The position numbers and the translations under genes were made by a program. Shown one piece after another: positions 1-8,504 of a stretch of DNA of 64,000 nt (position 1 is the first letter of the stretch; each line of letters starts with the position of its first letter). Origin of the DNA: Flavobacterium chungbukense (GTDB lineage Bacteria > Bacteroidota > Bacteroidia > Flavobacteriales > Flavobacteriaceae); contig NZ_JAJGZV010000004.1 of NCBI RefSeq assembly GCF_020805785.1, forward strand, positions 124,001 through 188,000, read 5' to 3'. The notes beneath the pieces were generated by a model. It was given only the letters and a program-made list of their open reading frames with translations. It made no database searches and had not been told where the DNA came from.

Positions 1-1218
1 AAACGAAGAATTAGTATTGTTCGAATTAGACTGATTTATGTTCGGAGCCACAACCAGACGCATTGTCGGATCGATTTTGTACTCTAATTGAAAATTGGCA
101 TTGTTTCCCGTATTTTCATTTTTAGTTTTAGAATCAGCTTCAGTTACAATATTTCCTGTAGGTAAAAAACTAACCTGATTTGATTTACTATCATTTTTAG
201 TCACAGCATTTGTAAAATTATAACTGCTCATAAACTCCAAATCTTTGTTCCAGTCGTCAGAATAATTGATTCCAGCCAAAGTAGATTGCGTAATTCCTTT
301 ACCTCCGCTGCTGGCGCCCTGACCGCCTTTTGAATTTCTTCCTCCTCCCATATTATCAAAAACCTCATCCATAGAAAAACCTGTTGAGTTGATATTATTT
401 GAAGAAGCCAAAACACTGATTTTTTGTTTATTTTTAAAGAAGTTCATCATCAAACTGGTTTCATAATGCTCGTCTGATCCATATCCTCCGAGGACTTTTC
501 CAAAATATCCTTTGTTTTTCTTTTCGTCGATCGTGATATTTATACTCGAATAATCCGATGTAGATTCTTGTTTTGCCAGTTCTTCTTTTTTCGTTTTAAA
601 ATCAGAAACCTGAACTTTTTTGATAATATCAGCAGGAAGATTTTTAATAGCAATCGCTCCATCTTTATCAAAAAATGCTTTTCCGTTGACTAAAACCTGA
701 TTGACTTCTCGCCCATTGACCGTTATTTTTCCAGAATTATCAACGTCAAATCCTGGCAATTGCTTTAATAAAGCTTCGACATTTGCATCTGGACGGACTT
801 TGTATGAAGGAGCATTAAACTCTAAAGTGTCTTTTTTAATGGTAATTGGCGGTGCTTCAGATTTTACGATTACCTCGTTAAGAACATTTGCATTTTCAAT
901 CATATACAATTTTCCAAAGTCTTTACTTTCTGTAAGTCCTTTTTGTTCTTCAAAATAAGCCTGATATCCTGTATAGTTTACTTTCAAAAATACGGGTTTA
1001 TCATACTTTTTAGTATTAATGAGGAAATTTCCGTTTTTATCTGTTGTCGCATATTCAATGATAGTAGAATCTTTTACGGTTGTAAAATAAACGGTGGCAA
1101 GTTCAAGTGGAAGCTGTGAATTTATATCAACCACTGTTCCTTTAATAACGATATTATTTTGGGCATTTGCCGAGTAAACAAAAGCTAAAAACAATAAAAA
1201 TGAATAAATTTTGGTCAT
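1..1218 (-). CDS. TonB-receptor-like outer membrane beta-barrel protein (C-terminus cut by window edge)
   Basis: The reverse strand reads open from an ATG at 1218 to the window edge (406 codons visible). It begins with a signal peptide (MTKIYSFLLFLAFVYSANAQ). A carboxypeptidase-D regulatory-like domain follows at about residues 22-105 (VIKGTVVDINSQLPLELATV). Next comes a plug-like region with VRPDANVEALLKQLPGFDVD and NGREVNQVLVNGKAF, then the start of a barrel rich in Gly, Asn and Ser. This order is typical of Bacteroidota outer membrane proteins related to TonB-dependent receptors but lacking a clear TonB box. Substrate unknown. The barrel lies beyond position 1, so total length cannot be given. 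Confidence 0.85.
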   Translation of the reverse strand, partial: MTKIYSFLLFLAFVYSANAQNNIVIKGTVVDINSQLPLELATVYFTTVKDSTIIEYATTDKNGNFLINTKKYDKPVFLKVNYTGYQAYFEEQKGLTESKDFGKLYMIENANVLNEVIVKSEAPPITIKKDTLEFNAPSYKVRPDANVEALLKQLPGFDVDNSGKITVNGREVNQVLVNGKAFFDKDGAIAIKNLPADIIKKVQVSDFKTKKEELAKQESTSDYSSINITIDEKKNKGYFGKVLGGYGSDEHYETSLMMNFFKNKQKISVLASSNNINSTGFSMDEVFDNMGGGRNSKGGQGASSGGKGITQSTLAGINYSDDWNKDLEFMSSYNFTNAVTKNDSKSNQVSFLPTGNIVTEADSKTKNENTGNNANFQLEYKIDPTMRLVVAPNINQSNSNNTNSSF

Positions 1219-1344
1219 AAAATTAGGTTAGTTTGATCAGTAAGACTTAAATAATTGCAAAAGGTTTAATTGTATTTTTTACATTTATCCAAATATAATG
1301 CCAATAAAAAATTGATCTCATAATTATAGAGACACAAAAAACAA

Positions 1345-1370
1345 AAAAGTCCCCTATTGCGGAGACTTTT
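1345..1370 (-). terminator. Intrinsic terminator after der
   Basis: On the reverse strand AAAAGTC and GACTTTTTT form a short interrupted stem followed by a T-rich run. It lies about 27 bp past the der stop codon. Confidence 0.65.
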
Positions 1371-1396
1371 CTATTTAATTCTATCTTATTTTAATT

Positions 1397-2707
1397 TTAT
1401 TTTTCTCTGATATAAATATCAATTGGAACTCCTGCAAAATCCCAATTTTCTCTAATTTTATTTTCCAGATATCTCTTATAAGGTTCTTTTACGTATTGAG
1501 GCAAATTGGCAAAAAATACAAACTGAGGCGTTTGTGTTGGCAATTGCATACAATATTTAATTTTAACGTATTTACCTTTTGTTGCTGGTGGCGGATAAGC
1601 TTCAATAACTTTCAACATATATTCGTTGAATTTTGAAGTTGCGATTCTTTGTTTTCTGTTTTCGAAAACCTGAACTGTAGCTTCAAGCGCTTTCAACAAA
1701 CGCTGTTTGGTTAAAGCAGAAACGAATAAAATTGGCACATCTGTAAATGGCATTAATTCTTTCTTGATTTTTTCTTCATAATCACGTGTAGACATGGTAT
1801 CTTTTTCTACCAAATCCCATTTGTTTACCAAGATTACAACACCTTTACGGTTTTTCTCAGCCAGCCAGAAAATACTCTGATCCTGACCTTCAAATCCGCG
1901 AGTTGCATCAATAACCAATATACAAATATCTGCATGCTCGATTGCACGAACTGAACGCATTACAGAATAAAATTCTAAATCTTCTTTTACTTTTGCTTTA
2001 CGACGAATTCCGGCAGTATCTACCAAGTTAAATTCGAAACCAAAACGGTCAAATTTAGTATCAATTGCATCACGAGTTGTTCCTGCAATATCTGTAACAA
2101 TATAACGATCTTTACCAATTAAGGCATTGATAAAACTAGATTTTCCAGCATTCGGACGACCTACAACAGCAAAACGAGGTAAATCTTCTTTAACCTCAAC
2201 TTCTGGTTTCTCAGGAAAAGCATCAATCAAAGCATCTAATAAATCTCCTGTTCCACTTCCAGAAATACTTGCGAAAGTATAATAATCTCCTAAACCAAGA
2301 TTGTAAAACTCAATCGCATCTTTTTCGCGCATTGCGTTATCTACTTTATTTACAGCCAATAAAACTGGTTTTGTTACTTTACGCAACAATTTAGCAACCG
2401 TTTCGTCCATTGGTGTAATTCCCTCTTCAACATCAACAACAAAAATAATAACATCGGCTTCGTCGATAGCCAATTCTACTTGTTTACGGATTTCACCTTC
2501 AAATACGTCATCAGATCCGCGAACGTATCCACCCGTATCAATAACAGAAAACTCTTTTCCGTTCCACTCGCTTTTACCATAGTTTCTATCACGGGTAACC
2601 CCAGATACTGAATCTACAATAGCTTCTCTTCTTTGTATCAGCCTATTAAAAAGGGTTGATTTCCCTACATTAGGTCTTCCTACTATCGCAACAATGTTAT
2701 TACTCAT
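1397..2707 (-). CDS. der: GTPase Der (EngA), ribosome biogenesis
   Basis: Essential double GTPase acting in 50S subunit maturation in the cytoplasm. Two tandem G domains are visible. The first has a P-loop GRPNVGKS at residues 10-17, DTGG near 57-60 and NKVD near 120-123. The second has GRPNAGKS at 183-190, DTAG near 230-233 and NKWD near 295-298. A C-terminal KH-like domain covers roughly 350-436. The length of 436 aa is normal for the family. The ATG at 2707 gives the canonical N-terminus. A reverse-strand TACCTTTG box lies about 100 bp upstream, and the gene ends in its own hairpin. It lies just downstream of era, with a repeat-rich spacer between. Confidence 0.98.
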   Translation of the reverse strand: MSNNIVAIVGRPNVGKSTLFNRLIQRREAIVDSVSGVTRDRNYGKSEWNGKEFSVIDTGGYVRGSDDVFEGEIRKQVELAIDEADVIIFVVDVEEGITPMDETVAKLLRKVTKPVLLAVNKVDNAMREKDAIEFYNLGLGDYYTFASISGSGTGDLLDALIDAFPEKPEVEVKEDLPRFAVVGRPNAGKSSFINALIGKDRYIVTDIAGTTRDAIDTKFDRFGFEFNLVDTAGIRRKAKVKEDLEFYSVMRSVRAIEHADICILVIDATRGFEGQDQSIFWLAEKNRKGVVILVNKWDLVEKDTMSTRDYEEKIKKELMPFTDVPILFVSALTKQRLLKALEATVQVFENRKQRIATSKFNEYMLKVIEAYPPPATKGKYVKIKYCMQLPTQTPQFVFFANLPQYVKEPYKRYLENKIRENWDFAGVPIDIYIREK

Positions 2708-3034
2708 TTTATTGAATTTTTGATTTTAGACTTTAGATTTTAGTTTCTTAGTTTCCTAAAAAATCCAATCACTTGTAATCTAAAATGCTTTATTTAAATT
2801 TTTTGCAAAGGTAGTTAAAAAAAGTTGCTAAGATGCTAAGTTTCTAAGTACCTAAGTTTTTATTGTTTTTTTGTATAATTTTCAGGAGCTAATCCAGCTA
2901 TCCGCTATATCTTTTCCTGGCTAAAGAAGCCAGAAAAAGGATACCGCTCCTATCTGGGCTAGGGCACTCATTTTCAAATGAACCTTTCGTTAAACGATTA
3001 AACAAATCAACGATTAACCGATTAAACAAAAAAA
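2708..3034. repeat. Repeat-rich intergenic region between era and der
   Basis: There is no gene in this 327-bp gap. It holds TTTAGATT-type short repeats (2716-2745), TAAG/CTAAG repeats (2825-2860), an extended palindromic element at 2884-2966 whose inner arms around TCCTGGCT and AGCCAGAA pair, and a GATTAAAC tandem motif at 2993-3028. A close relative of the last motif occurs again at 51143-51175. Confidence 0.6.
2806..2813 (-). promoter_or_regulatory. Bacteroidota -7 box, der promoter
   Basis: The reverse strand reads TACCTTTG, matching the TAnnTTTG consensus of the Bacteroidota primary sigma factor. The same octamer precedes era. It implies a leader of about 95 nt for der. Confidence 0.6.
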
Positions 3035-3916
3035 CTACTGATTGTAACCAAATCTTTTCAGCATATTAGCATTGCTTCTCCAATTTTTATTCACTTTTAC
3101 GACTAGTTCAATGTGAATTTGTTTTCCGAAGAATTTCTCTAAATCGGCGCGGGCATCGGTTCCAACTTTTTTAAGAGCAGCACCTTTATGTCCGATAACA
3201 ATTCCTTTTTGAGTTTCGCGTTCTACCATAATAATCGAACGGATTCTGATGATTTTTTCGTCTTCAAAAAATTCTTCTGTTACGATTTCAACTGCGTATG
3301 GAATTTCTTTACTGTAATTCAATAAGATTTTCTCACGAATGGTTTCGTTTACAAAGAAACGTTCTGGTTTATCTGTTAACTGATCTTTTGGATAATAAGC
3401 CGGAGATTCTGGCAATAATTCGATAATTCTTCCGAAAACTTCTGGAACATTGAAATTCTGCAAAGCCGAAATTGGGAAAATTTCTGCATTTGGCACTTTT
3501 TCTTTCCAAAAAGAAACTTGCTCTTCTAATTGTTCCTGATTCGAATTGTCGATTTTATTTAAAAGTAATAAAACAGGAATTTTAGCATGAATGATTTTAT
3601 TAAAGAAAGCTTCGTCTTTTAGATCCTGCTCTCCTATTTCGACCATGTAAATTAAAATATCAGCATCTTCAAAAGCCGATTTTACGAAGTTCATCATCGA
3701 TTCCTGCATTTCATACGCTGGTTTGATAATTCCAGGCGTATCAGACAAAACCAATTGAAAGTCTTCTCCGTTTACAATTCCTAAAATTCTATGACGCGTA
3801 GTTTGTGCTTTTGATGTAATGATAGACAATCGCTCTCCAACGAAAGCGTTCATCAATGTTGATTTTCCAACATTTGGATTTCCGATAATGTTTACGAAAC
3901 CTGCTTTATGTGACAT
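3035..3916 (-). CDS. era: GTPase Era, 16S rRNA maturation
   Basis: Ras-like GTPase with a C-terminal KH domain that binds the 3' end of 16S rRNA during 30S assembly. The P-loop GNPNVGKS is at residues 12-19, DTPG near 59, NKID near 120, and the KH motif VIGHKGAALKKVG is near 240-252. The length of 293 aa is normal. The start at 3916 is supported by a reverse-strand TACCTTTG promoter box only 20-28 bp upstream (3937-3944), so the mRNA leader is very short. Der follows downstream in the same orientation. Confidence 0.98.
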   Translation of the reverse strand: MSHKAGFVNIIGNPNVGKSTLMNAFVGERLSIITSKAQTTRHRILGIVNGEDFQLVLSDTPGIIKPAYEMQESMMNFVKSAFEDADILIYMVEIGEQDLKDEAFFNKIIHAKIPVLLLLNKIDNSNQEQLEEQVSFWKEKVPNAEIFPISALQNFNVPEVFGRIIELLPESPAYYPKDQLTDKPERFFVNETIREKILLNYSKEIPYAVEIVTEEFFEDEKIIRIRSIIMVERETQKGIVIGHKGAALKKVGTDARADLEKFFGKQIHIELVVKVNKNWRSNANMLKRFGYNQ

Positions 3917-3936
3917 TTTTTGTTTTATTTATTTTG

Positions 3937-3944
3937 CAAAGGTA
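3937..3944 (-). promoter_or_regulatory. Bacteroidota -7 box, era promoter
   Basis: The reverse strand reads TACCTTTG, matching TAnnTTTG, 20 bp before the era start codon. Candidate CAA (TTG on the reverse strand) lies about 20 bp further out. Confidence 0.7.
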
Positions 3945-4013
3945 GTCATATCAAGTCAATACAGAAAATAAAACATTTTTTAAAGTTTTCGTTGGATTTC
4001 TCAAAAAACGGCG

Positions 4014-4021
4014 TATCTTTG
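4014..4021 (+). promoter_or_regulatory. Promoter of first initiator tRNA
   Basis: TATCTTTG matches TAnnTTTG. A TTG at 3992-3994 gives the standard 19-bp spacer. The box ends 12 bp before the mature tRNA. The box and the bases from it to the tRNA are identical at the second copy (23063-23070). Confidence 0.85.
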
Positions 4022-4033
4022 CACCCGAAACAT

Positions 4034-4106
4034 CGCGGGATAGAGCAGTAGGCAGCTCGTCGGGCTCATAACCCGAAGGTCACAGGTTCGAGTCCTGTTC
4101 CCGCTA
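4034..4106 (+). tRNA. tRNA-fMet (CAU), copy 1
   Basis: A 73-nt cloverleaf can be folded: acceptor CGCGGGA with TCCCGCT, D stem GAGC/GCTC, anticodon stem TCGGG/CCCGA with loop CTCATAA (anticodon CAU), and T arm ACAGG-TTCGAGT-CCTGT. The unpaired 1:72 position and three G:C pairs at the bottom of the anticodon stem mark it as initiator rather than elongator tRNA. CCA is not encoded. An identical copy lies at 23083-23155. Confidence 0.95.
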
Positions 4107-4112
4107 CTAAGT

Positions 4113-4140
4113 AAAAGCTTCAGAGAAATCTGGAGCTTTT
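4113..4140 (+). terminator. GAAA-loop terminator after tRNA-fMet copy 1
   Basis: AAAAGCTTCAGA, GAAA loop, TCTGGAGCTTTT and a T run give a 12-bp stem with one G.T pair. It belongs to a family seen in this window at 4466, 13503, 20800, 23162, 23853 and 27513. Confidence 0.9.
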
Positions 4141-4170
4141 TTTGTTTCAAAAATTTGATTTAGATTGTGG

Positions 4171-4194
4171 GTGCGAAGTCAGAGATATTCGCAC
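4171..4194 (+). repeat. Hairpin of the GTCnGAGAnAT loop family
   Basis: GTGCGAA and TTCGCAC form a perfect 7-bp stem around a conserved loop. Relatives lie at 4531, 6159, 10290, 23232 and 23919. Confidence 0.7.
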
Positions 4195-4465
4195 AGCGCC
4201 TCCATTTAACTCTTCGAAAAGCGGGGAATTATCTTTTTCATTTTTCAGTTTTTTTAATTCTTTTGTTTTATGAGTTGACAATTCAGAAACCTAATAAACT
4301 ATCTAACAACTAATTACACACAACAAACATACAAAGCTATCCAAATTATTGAAGATATATGTGATAAAAATTATATTTTCATTATAAATCATTAAAAGGC
4401 GAATCTTGTAAACACAATAATCCTCAATGCTCTTGTTATATATTGAATGCTTTCCAGTACGAGGT
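4195..4465. other. Gene-free spacer between two hairpin-repeat copies
   Basis: I see no convincing gene. The stretch is AT-rich and lies between two copies of the terminator-plus-hairpin repeat downstream of the initiator tRNA. A short open stretch near 4385-4490 is too weak to call a gene and may be a decayed fragment. Confidence 0.4.
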
Positions 4466-4552
4466 AAAAGCTTTAGAGAAATCTGGAGCTTTTTTTTTGT
4501 TTAATAATAATATGTGATTTAGATTGCGGGTGCGAAGTCAGAGACATTCGCA
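4466..4552 (+). repeat. Second copy of terminator (4466-4493) plus hairpin (4531-4552)
   Basis: The GAAA-loop terminator and the following GATTGCGGGTGCGAAGTC-type hairpin recur 350 bp after the first copy, with a similar AT-rich linker but without any tRNA sequence in front. The hairpin stem here is TGCGAA/TTCGCA. Confidence 0.7.
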
Positions 4553-4566
4553 AAGCGGTGTTTTTT

Positions 4567-5049
4567 TTAATTATCAAAAGCGTCATCGTATTGATAACTA
4601 ATAATTCCGTCTGTTATCATAACTTCCTGATTGCCGTCATTTAGTTTTCCTGAAAATGTAGCGTAAAAGCAGGAATTTCTATTTATTATGACGTCACATT
4701 CAAATTCACCTTTAATAAAATCTCCATCAAATGATACATTGTCAATATATTGATGGTAAAGAAATTTTTGAATTATATTTTTACCCGTTTTCTTATAAGG
4801 TAAAATAACAGCAATTCCCTGTTCTCTAAAAGGATCATTACTTCTTCTATCCCCGTTTAAATGCAATTCATATCCTTCTGACCTAAGATCGATTCCATAG
4901 CCTAATGCTTGGAAAGTTTGAGGTTTGCCGTTAACAACCATTGATATGCTTGTTGGTTTGCAATTTAGGACTTCTTCTCGATTCTCATCTTTATTACACG
5001 AAAATGTTACAATAACTAAAAGTAAGAATAGTAAGTTTTGAATTTTCAT
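4567..5049 (-). CDS. Small lipoprotein of unknown function
   Basis: 160 aa with a lipoprotein signal: hydrophobic core at residues 4-16 and lipobox TFSC with Cys at about 18, followed by a charged NKDENREE linker. The rest looks like a small beta-rich domain with two further cysteines near the N-terminal third and one near 127. It is not recognised as a named family. It starts 52 bp downstream of the DUF5694 gene in the same orientation, so co-transcription is possible. Confidence 0.7.
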   Translation of the reverse strand: MKIQNLLFLLLVIVTFSCNKDENREEVLNCKPTSISMVVNGKPQTFQALGYGIDLRSEGYELHLNGDRRSNDPFREQGIAVILPYKKTGKNIIQKFLYHQYIDNVSFDGDFIKGEFECDVIINRNSCFYATFSGKLNDGNQEVMITDGIISYQYDDAFDN

Positions 5050-5101
5050 TTTTGATTATTTTATTGTGTTTTTTAATCTCCAAACTATTGTTAACCGTCG
5101 C

Positions 5102-5920
5102 TTATTTCAATACGCTATCTGCCTCAACGATTTCAAAATCGTCATTATTTTGCAACAGATGTTTTAATATGGGAATATGTCCTTGACCAAATATTAGAAT
5201 AACGTATTTGTCATCTGCATTTATTTGATTCATAATATTTGAATAGATAGCTAGATTTCTCAAATACCAATCAGACACAGATTGTGCTCCTGCATAATTT
5301 TTACCCGCTCCAACTTTTGCTATAAATTTTAGATAAATTGATAAATTTCTTTTTAATTCTTCTGGTTTATTGATGTATTTCAAGACTTCGAGAATTGTCC
5401 CGTTTTTCAATTTAGCATCAAAATCCTTAATCATTGCATTTGCTTGGGTTCCCAAATCTTTCAACAAATAAAGTTGATTATTTTCTTTTGCGGTTGCGGC
5501 CATTAAGCTATCGTGTGTCATTCCGTAGAATTTATCTACACAGTTTACTTGATTTAATTTTAATTTTTTAGCTAACCTAAAGCCAATTTGTTCTCGTTCT
5601 GAGACTGGAAGCTTATACTGGCCTTTCAAATATAAATTATACAAACTGTCATTAGAACGTTGATTTTCAAATGATCTTTCAATCATCACTTTAGTTGCTT
5701 TCGTTTGAGACAGAACATTTGTCAAATCTTCCAACTCACTTTGACGTTTAGCACTAAAAAAATCATCCGTTTTTAATTCAAATTGATCTGTATGCGGATT
5801 TTCAAAATGAATTGTTCCAATTAACAAGATCTTAGTCTTATGCTTCGCTTCCTGTCCAAAAGTTGCGGTTACAATTAAAAATGTAATTAAAAATGCAGAA
5901 ACTGTTTTAATGAAAGTCAT
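5102..5920 (-). CDS. DUF5694 family exported protein
   Basis: 272 aa with a signal peptide ending near TFGQ (residue 23). The N-terminal core LLIGTIHFENPHTDQ and the C-terminal GQGHIPILKHLL fit the DUF5694 family, whose fold resembles TraB/GumN proteins with a conserved GxxHF...H motif. Biochemical role unknown; periplasmic location inferred from the signal. It is the first gene of a possible two-gene unit with the lipoprotein at 4567-5049. Confidence 0.75.
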   Translation of the reverse strand: MTFIKTVSAFLITFLIVTATFGQEAKHKTKILLIGTIHFENPHTDQFELKTDDFFSAKRQSELEDLTNVLSQTKATKVMIERSFENQRSNDSLYNLYLKGQYKLPVSEREQIGFRLAKKLKLNQVNCVDKFYGMTHDSLMAATAKENNQLYLLKDLGTQANAMIKDFDAKLKNGTILEVLKYINKPEELKRNLSIYLKFIAKVGAGKNYAGAQSVSDWYLRNLAIYSNIMNQINADDKYVILIFGQGHIPILKHLLQNNDDFEIVEADSVLK

Positions 5921-6224
5921 ATTTTTAGTCTATTTATGTTATAGTTGTTCATAAAAATTCTCACCAGTTTTTTTAAAACAATATTGAAACTTGGTTTGTA
6001 AAAATAAATTATTAGTATTACTCTTTTTTACGGCATTCCTCATTATTTAAAATAAGTTTCTTTTCATTTACCTTCGTTCCTAAGAATATTTTCAAATAGC
6101 ACTAACACGATACCTAAATATCTTTGACTTTGTGACTTTATCGTAACAAAACGTAAAAAAAAGCGCAAAGTCGGAGACATTTGCGCTTTTTTTTTCTTTT
6201 CAAACACTTCTGAGAATTTAAGCA
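5921..6224. other. Intergenic region with M13-gene terminator
   Basis: This 304-bp gap holds the promoter region of the DUF5694 gene on its left and a strong hairpin at 6159-6190 on its right. A plus-strand TATCTTTG with repeated CTTTG/ACTTTG words near 6118-6140 has no gene behind it. Confidence 0.5.
6159..6190 (-). terminator. Intrinsic terminator after M13 peptidase gene
   Basis: AAAAGCGCAAA and TTTGCGCTTTT pair around the conserved loop GTCGGAGACA, with T runs on both sides (bidirectional in form). The loop is the same as in the hairpins at 4171, 4531, 23232 and 23919, but the stem differs. Confidence 0.85.
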
Positions 6225-8237
6225 TTACCAAATCGTTATTCTATCTTTTTCTGGTAAATACATTTTATCTCCAGATTTTACATTAAATGCATCATAAAAA
6301 GGTGTCGTATTCATTAAAGGACCATTAACACGCCAATTTGGTGGAGAATGTGGGTTATTGTTAATCCACAAACGCAGGAACTCGTCTTTCATTTTTACTC
6401 TCCATATTTTAGCTATAGAAATAAAGAAGCGTTGATCTGGAGTAAATCCGTCGATTTTAGTATTTCCTTTTCCTTGGTCTGTCATTTTAAAAGCATCATA
6501 AGCAACCGCAATTCCAGCAATATCTGCCGTGTTTTCGCCAACTGTCATTGCACCATTAATGTGTAGATCGCCTAAAACGGTATAAGTACTATACAAATTG
6601 ATAACCTGTTGTATTCTTGACTTAAACTGTGCATAATCTTCTTTTGTCCACCAGTTTTTTAGGTTGCCATCTTTATCATATTGAGCGCCTTGATCATCAA
6701 AAGTATGGGTTATTTCGTGGCCTATAACCATTCCGATACCTCCATAATTAAGTGCATCATCTGCATCATTATCAAAATATGGGGCTTGCAAAATACCTGC
6801 AGGAAAAACGATTTCATTTGCAGTAGGATTATTGTATGCCGTAACTGTTGGAGGCGTAGTATACCATTCTGATTTATCGACTAGTTTGCCCAATTTTGCC
6901 AATTGAAATTGATATGCAGCTGTAGCGGCAGAAACCATATTTTCAAAATAGGTATCCCTGGCTATATTTACATTGCTATAATCCCTCCATTTATCTGGAT
7001 ATCCTATTTTTTTAGTAATGGCAAACAATTTTTCTTTGGCCTTTTGTTTTGTAACAGGACTCATCCATTCCAGTTTATCAATCCTTTTGCCATATGCTTT
7101 TTGCAAATTATTTACTAGTGTCAACATACGTTTTTTGGCATCTTCTGAAAAATATTTCTTTACATACAATTCACCCAATGCTTCGCCTAAATAAGTATCA
7201 ACTGCATTGGCCATTATTTCGCCACGCGATTTTTGAACAGCTTGACCAGAAAGCACTTTGGTGTACTCAAATGTAGCATCTACAAAAGGTTTACTTAAAT
7301 CATCTGCATATCTTTCTAAAGAATTTGCTTTCAGATAAATTTTCCAATTATTGATCGGGATTGTTTTTAATAACTTATTAAGAGCATCATAATAGGCCGG
7401 TTGAGACACATTAATAGAATCCGTTTTTGCTCCTAATTTTGTCAAAAAAGTAGTCCAGTCTATATTAGAATGCCTTTTTACAAGATCTGTCACAGCGATT
7501 TTATTGTAATTTGCCTGCACATCTCGAAGTTCTACTTTTGTTTTATGAGCAACGGCGATTTGTTTGTCAATACTGTAAACCAAATCAGCATTCTTTTTAG
7601 ACACTTCGGCATTGCTACCTGTTTGCTGAAATAATGCAGCAAGATATTTTTTGTATGCTTTCTGTATCGCAACAGTTGATGAATCTGATTTGAAATAATA
7701 ATCCCTGTCAGGCAAACCAATACCTGTTTGATAGATTTCCGCAATGTTCATACTGCTGTTCTTTTGATCGGGTGAAACTCCGAAAGCTATTATAGAAGAA
7801 TTTCCTGCTTTTTCTTCATTCACTACAAAGTGCATCAAGGATGGTAAATCGTTAATTGCTTCAATTTTGGCAAGCAGGGGTTTTATAGGTTCAAAACCGC
7901 GTTTATCAATAGCTACAGTATCCATACCAGATGCATAAAAGTCTCCTACTTTTTGCGCAATACTTCCTGCTGGATTCTTGCTTTGCGAAATACTGTCTAA
8001 TATTCCTCGCAAGCGAATTCGCTGCGGAAAATTCATAAACATATAGGCTCCTACTCCGGCTTGAGACGAAGGTATTGATACAGAATCGTACCATTTGCCA
8101 TTTACGTATTTAAAAAAATCATCTCCCGGACGTAATGTAGAATCTATTCCAGTGATAGCAATATTTTTTTTCCTTTCGTGCTTTGAACACGCTGTAAAAG
8201 CTAAAAACACAATCAACAGTACTAATATTTTTTTCAT
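6225..8237 (-). CDS. M13 family metalloendopeptidase lipoprotein (neprilysin/PepO-like)
   Basis: 670 aa zinc peptidase. The lipobox is TACS (Cys near residue 18), so the protein is probably membrane-anchored in the periplasm or on the outer membrane. The N-terminal Peptidase_M13_N domain starts at about residue 35 (LRPGDDFFKYVNGKWYDS). The zinc site is HEITH at 507-511 with the third ligand in GENTAD at 567-572. The C-terminal CxxW motif of animal neprilysins is replaced by ...DRITIW. The length is normal. It is a single-gene unit with a terminator at 6159-6190, divergent from the AraC-type gene at 8505. Confidence 0.93.
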   Translation of the reverse strand: MKKILVLLIVFLAFTACSKHERKKNIAITGIDSTLRPGDDFFKYVNGKWYDSVSIPSSQAGVGAYMFMNFPQRIRLRGILDSISQSKNPAGSIAQKVGDFYASGMDTVAIDKRGFEPIKPLLAKIEAINDLPSLMHFVVNEEKAGNSSIIAFGVSPDQKNSSMNIAEIYQTGIGLPDRDYYFKSDSSTVAIQKAYKKYLAALFQQTGSNAEVSKKNADLVYSIDKQIAVAHKTKVELRDVQANYNKIAVTDLVKRHSNIDWTTFLTKLGAKTDSINVSQPAYYDALNKLLKTIPINNWKIYLKANSLERYADDLSKPFVDATFEYTKVLSGQAVQKSRGEIMANAVDTYLGEALGELYVKKYFSEDAKKRMLTLVNNLQKAYGKRIDKLEWMSPVTKQKAKEKLFAITKKIGYPDKWRDYSNVNIARDTYFENMVSAATAAYQFQLAKLGKLVDKSEWYTTPPTVTAYNNPTANEIVFPAGILQAPYFDNDADDALNYGGIGMVIGHEITHTFDDQGAQYDKDGNLKNWWTKEDYAQFKSRIQQVINLYSTYTVLGDLHINGAMTVGENTADIAGIAVAYDAFKMTDQGKGNTKIDGFTPDQRFFISIAKIWRVKMKDEFLRLWINNNPHSPPNWRVNGPLMNTTPFYDAFNVKSGDKMYLPEKDRITIW

Positions 8238-8504
8238 AATCTAAATGATTTCTATTAAAATGAATATGCTTGGCATAATTTATTTAGCACAACAATATAA
8301 GAATTCAGTTTCAAATTATAAAGTTTTTCTTAGAAGAACCGCTTACCAAAATGATTACTGTTTTTAGTTAATCATTTCTTAATCTGTAAAAAAATTCATT
8401 CTTATTACTATAAATTCGCCAAGCCATTTGATATGAAATAAGCTACGTTTTATAAAATACCATAATATCCCAAAAAATCTTAAACCAACTTTTATCTTAA
8501 AAAA

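Noticed and set aside
4385..4500. Small Cys-containing ORF between hairpin repeats
   Set aside because: No start codon with context, runs into the terminator repeat, too short and compositionally like spacer DNA.
6348..7276. Several plus-strand frames opposite the M13 peptidase gene
   Set aside because: They are shadows; their translations are Cys/Ile/Phe-rich without family features.
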